A DNA stretch of 7,757 bases from Acidobacteriota bacterium (GTDB lineage: Bacteria > Acidobacteriota > Vicinamibacteria > Vicinamibacterales > UBA8438). This document shows positions 6,670-7,757 of this stretch, piece after piece (the first letter of the stretch is position 1; every line of letters starts with the position of its first letter). The stretch spans positions 1-7,757 of the forward strand of contig DQEK01000238.1 in NCBI GenBank assembly GCA_003533545.1. Reading direction: 5' to 3'. Under the pieces are notes generated by a model. The model saw only the letters and a program-made list of their open reading frames with translations, had not been told where the DNA came from and did not search any database. The position numbers and the translations under genes are program-made.

Positions 6670-6704
6670 GCATGGGTCGCGGTCCGCTAGGGACCCACCC
6701 ATGC
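6670..6704. terminator. Nested hairpin between convergent genes, possible bidirectional terminator
   Basis: GCATGGGT (6670-6677) pairs perfectly with ACCCATGC (6697-6704). Inside it, GGTCC (6681-6685) pairs with GGACC (6691-6695) around a 5-base loop, with a 3-versus-1 base internal bulge between the stems. It starts 23 bases after the VOC stop, and the amidohydrolase TAG (6687-6689) falls in the apical loop. Neither strand has a T-run after the stem, so it is not a classic intrinsic terminator. It could stall RNA polymerase, protect 3' ends, or act with Rho. Confidence 0.45.
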
Positions 6705-7757
6705 CGAACTCAGTGCCGTTCGTTCGACGGCTGCACCGCGTAGATACACGTCGACAATCCGCCGCGTGTTGGTGATGTCGTCAAGCGGGTTTGCGTCGAG
6801 CACGATAAAGTCCGCGCTTTTTCCGGCTTCCAGCGTTCCTAGGTCGTCAAGCGCCATGAGGCCAGCCGAATTGCGGGTTGCCGCCACGAGGACGTCTCCG
6901 GGGTTCATTCCCGCACGTACCATGTCCTCCATTTCGGCGTGTGGGCTCCAACCAGCGCCACCATCTGTGCCGAACGCGATCGTGACTCCCTCCGCGCTTA
7001 ATCGTGCAAGATTTCTGGCCTGAATGCCGAACGCCTCCTGTGCTGCGGGACGGTCGACCGAGCGTTCTTGCATTTGCGTCAGTTCGTCGGCCGGGATCGT
7101 ACCGCTCAGCCAGCTGAGGTCTGCGGCGAAGCCGGAGCCGGGCAGGTTCGGTACTAGCACGACGTCCGGCCGCTCGCGAAACAGTTCGAGAACCTCGTCG
7201 TCGACGTCCGTGTCTCGGATTCCGTGGGCGAACGCGTCGAGTCCTGCCCGGAGTAGACCTTTGGCGTCTTCGAGTGTGTACACGTGCGCGGTGACCCGGA
7301 GTCCGTGCTGGTGAGCCTCGTCGATGACTGCACCGTACAACTCCGGAGTCAGCTTATCGAATTGACCGTTTCGGTCGTCGACCCAGATTTTCACCATGCC
7401 GACGTTCTGGGGCACGAGTTCCCGTACCGCCGCCCTCGCTTCCTCTTCGGTCGTGACCCACGAGGGAACTTCCGTACGGCCAGGTTCCGGCGCGGTGATC
7501 CCTCGGCCGACCGTCAGATAACGGGCTGCGTTGGTGACAACTTCGTCCCGTAACTGGAAGGCCAGTTCGCTGACGCCGCGGCCCAGGCTCAGCACGGCGC
7601 TGACGCCGTAGTAGGCCTTGCGCTGCAGGTCCTCAACAAGCTCGTCCCGAGTCTCTCGGAGATGTACATGGGTGTCGATGATGGCTGGCATCAGCGTTCG
7701 ACCGGTGAGGTCAATGCGTTCGGCGCCGGCGGGCACATCGACGGAATCCGTGCCGCC
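6687..7757 (-). CDS. Metal-dependent amidohydrolase, imidazolonepropionase/prolidase-like (N-terminus beyond window)
   Basis: The visible 356 residues cover nearly all of an amidohydrolase-superfamily TIM-barrel hydrolase. The frame is open to the last base. The seven residues before the first possible start (GTG 7736) already fit the usual N-terminal beta-sandwich, so the true start is outside the window. Counting from the window edge, the metal ligand set is complete: His30-x-His32 in IIDTHVHL, Lys123 in MVKIWVDD (probably carboxylated), His158 in VTAHVYT, His178 in FAHGIRDTD and Asp265 in AFGTDGGAG. The Lys and the KIWVDD wording resemble the two-metal subgroup that includes Xaa-Pro dipeptidases. 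The C-terminal LGTLEAGKSADFIVLD and final strand VYLRG close the beta-sandwich. It would hydrolyse an amide, lactam or similar bond. The substrate cannot be told. Relatives often carry a signal peptide, but whether this one is exported depends on the missing N-terminus. It converges on the VOC gene with a 40-base gap. Confidence 0.92.
   Translation of the reverse strand, partial: GGTDSVDVPAGAERIDLTGRTLMPAIIDTHVHLRETRDELVEDLQRKAYYGVSAVLSLGRGVSELAFQLRDEVVTNAARYLTVGRGITAPEPGRTEVPSWVTTEEEARAAVRELVPQNVGMVKIWVDDRNGQFDKLTPELYGAVIDEAHQHGLRVTAHVYTLEDAKGLLRAGLDAFAHGIRDTDVDDEVLELFRERPDVVLVPNLPGSGFAADLSWLSGTIPADELTQMQERSVDRPAAQEAFGIQARNLARLSAEGVTIAFGTDGGAGWSPHAEMEDMVRAGMNPGDVLVAATRNSAGLMALDDLGTLEAGKSADFIVLDANPLDDITNTRRIVDVYLRGAAVERTALSSAWVGP

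Noticed and set aside
1..7757. Mobile element, CRISPR array, tRNA or toxin-antitoxin genes
   Set aside because: No transposase or integrase, terminal inverted repeats, spaced repeats, tRNA-like folds or small paired genes were seen on either strand.

Overview
The window reads as a stretch of bacterial chromosome of fairly high GC content, densely coding, with six protein genes. Two of them run off the window ends. I see no RNA genes, transposase, CRISPR array or phage gene. Several products carry clear Sec or lipoprotein export signals. A quinoprotein, a 6-bladed propeller lipoprotein, an exported double-VOC protein and an imidazolonepropionase-like amidohydrolase together suggest a Gram-negative environmental heterotroph. 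The mix recalls Acidobacteriota or similar uncultured soil and marine lineages. That placement is an impression from gene style and was not tested.

Layout: (1) Bases 1-2382, plus strand, hold the 3' part of an acyl-CoA dehydrogenase followed 43 bases later by a full-length carboxyltransferase closely resembling the alpha subunit of glutaconyl-CoA decarboxylase. (2) After a 135-base convergent gap, bases 2518-5755 on the minus strand hold a two-gene unit. It is transcribed from a NHL-type propeller lipoprotein into a secreted PQQ-type quinoprotein, 22 bases apart. (3) A 90-base divergent intergenic region separates this unit from a plus-strand gene (5846-6646) for an exported protein with two VOC (glyoxalase/extradiol dioxygenase fold) domains. 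(4) That gene converges on the 3' end of a minus-strand metal-dependent amidohydrolase (6687 to beyond the window end). A nested hairpin sits between them and covers the amidohydrolase stop codon.

Working together: the first pair makes biochemical sense as dehydrogenation of glutaryl-CoA to glutaconyl-CoA, followed by a separate biotin-dependent decarboxylation to crotonyl-CoA. The residue before the dehydrogenase's catalytic Glu is Val, where decarboxylating glutaryl-CoA dehydrogenases have Tyr. This supports a non-decarboxylating enzyme. The other three complete genes encode exported proteins and may form an extracytoplasmic oxidation module, but their substrates cannot be read from the sequence. 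The best-supported unusual signal is the Val/GcdA combination. I do not see evidence of a wholly new defence or mobile system.
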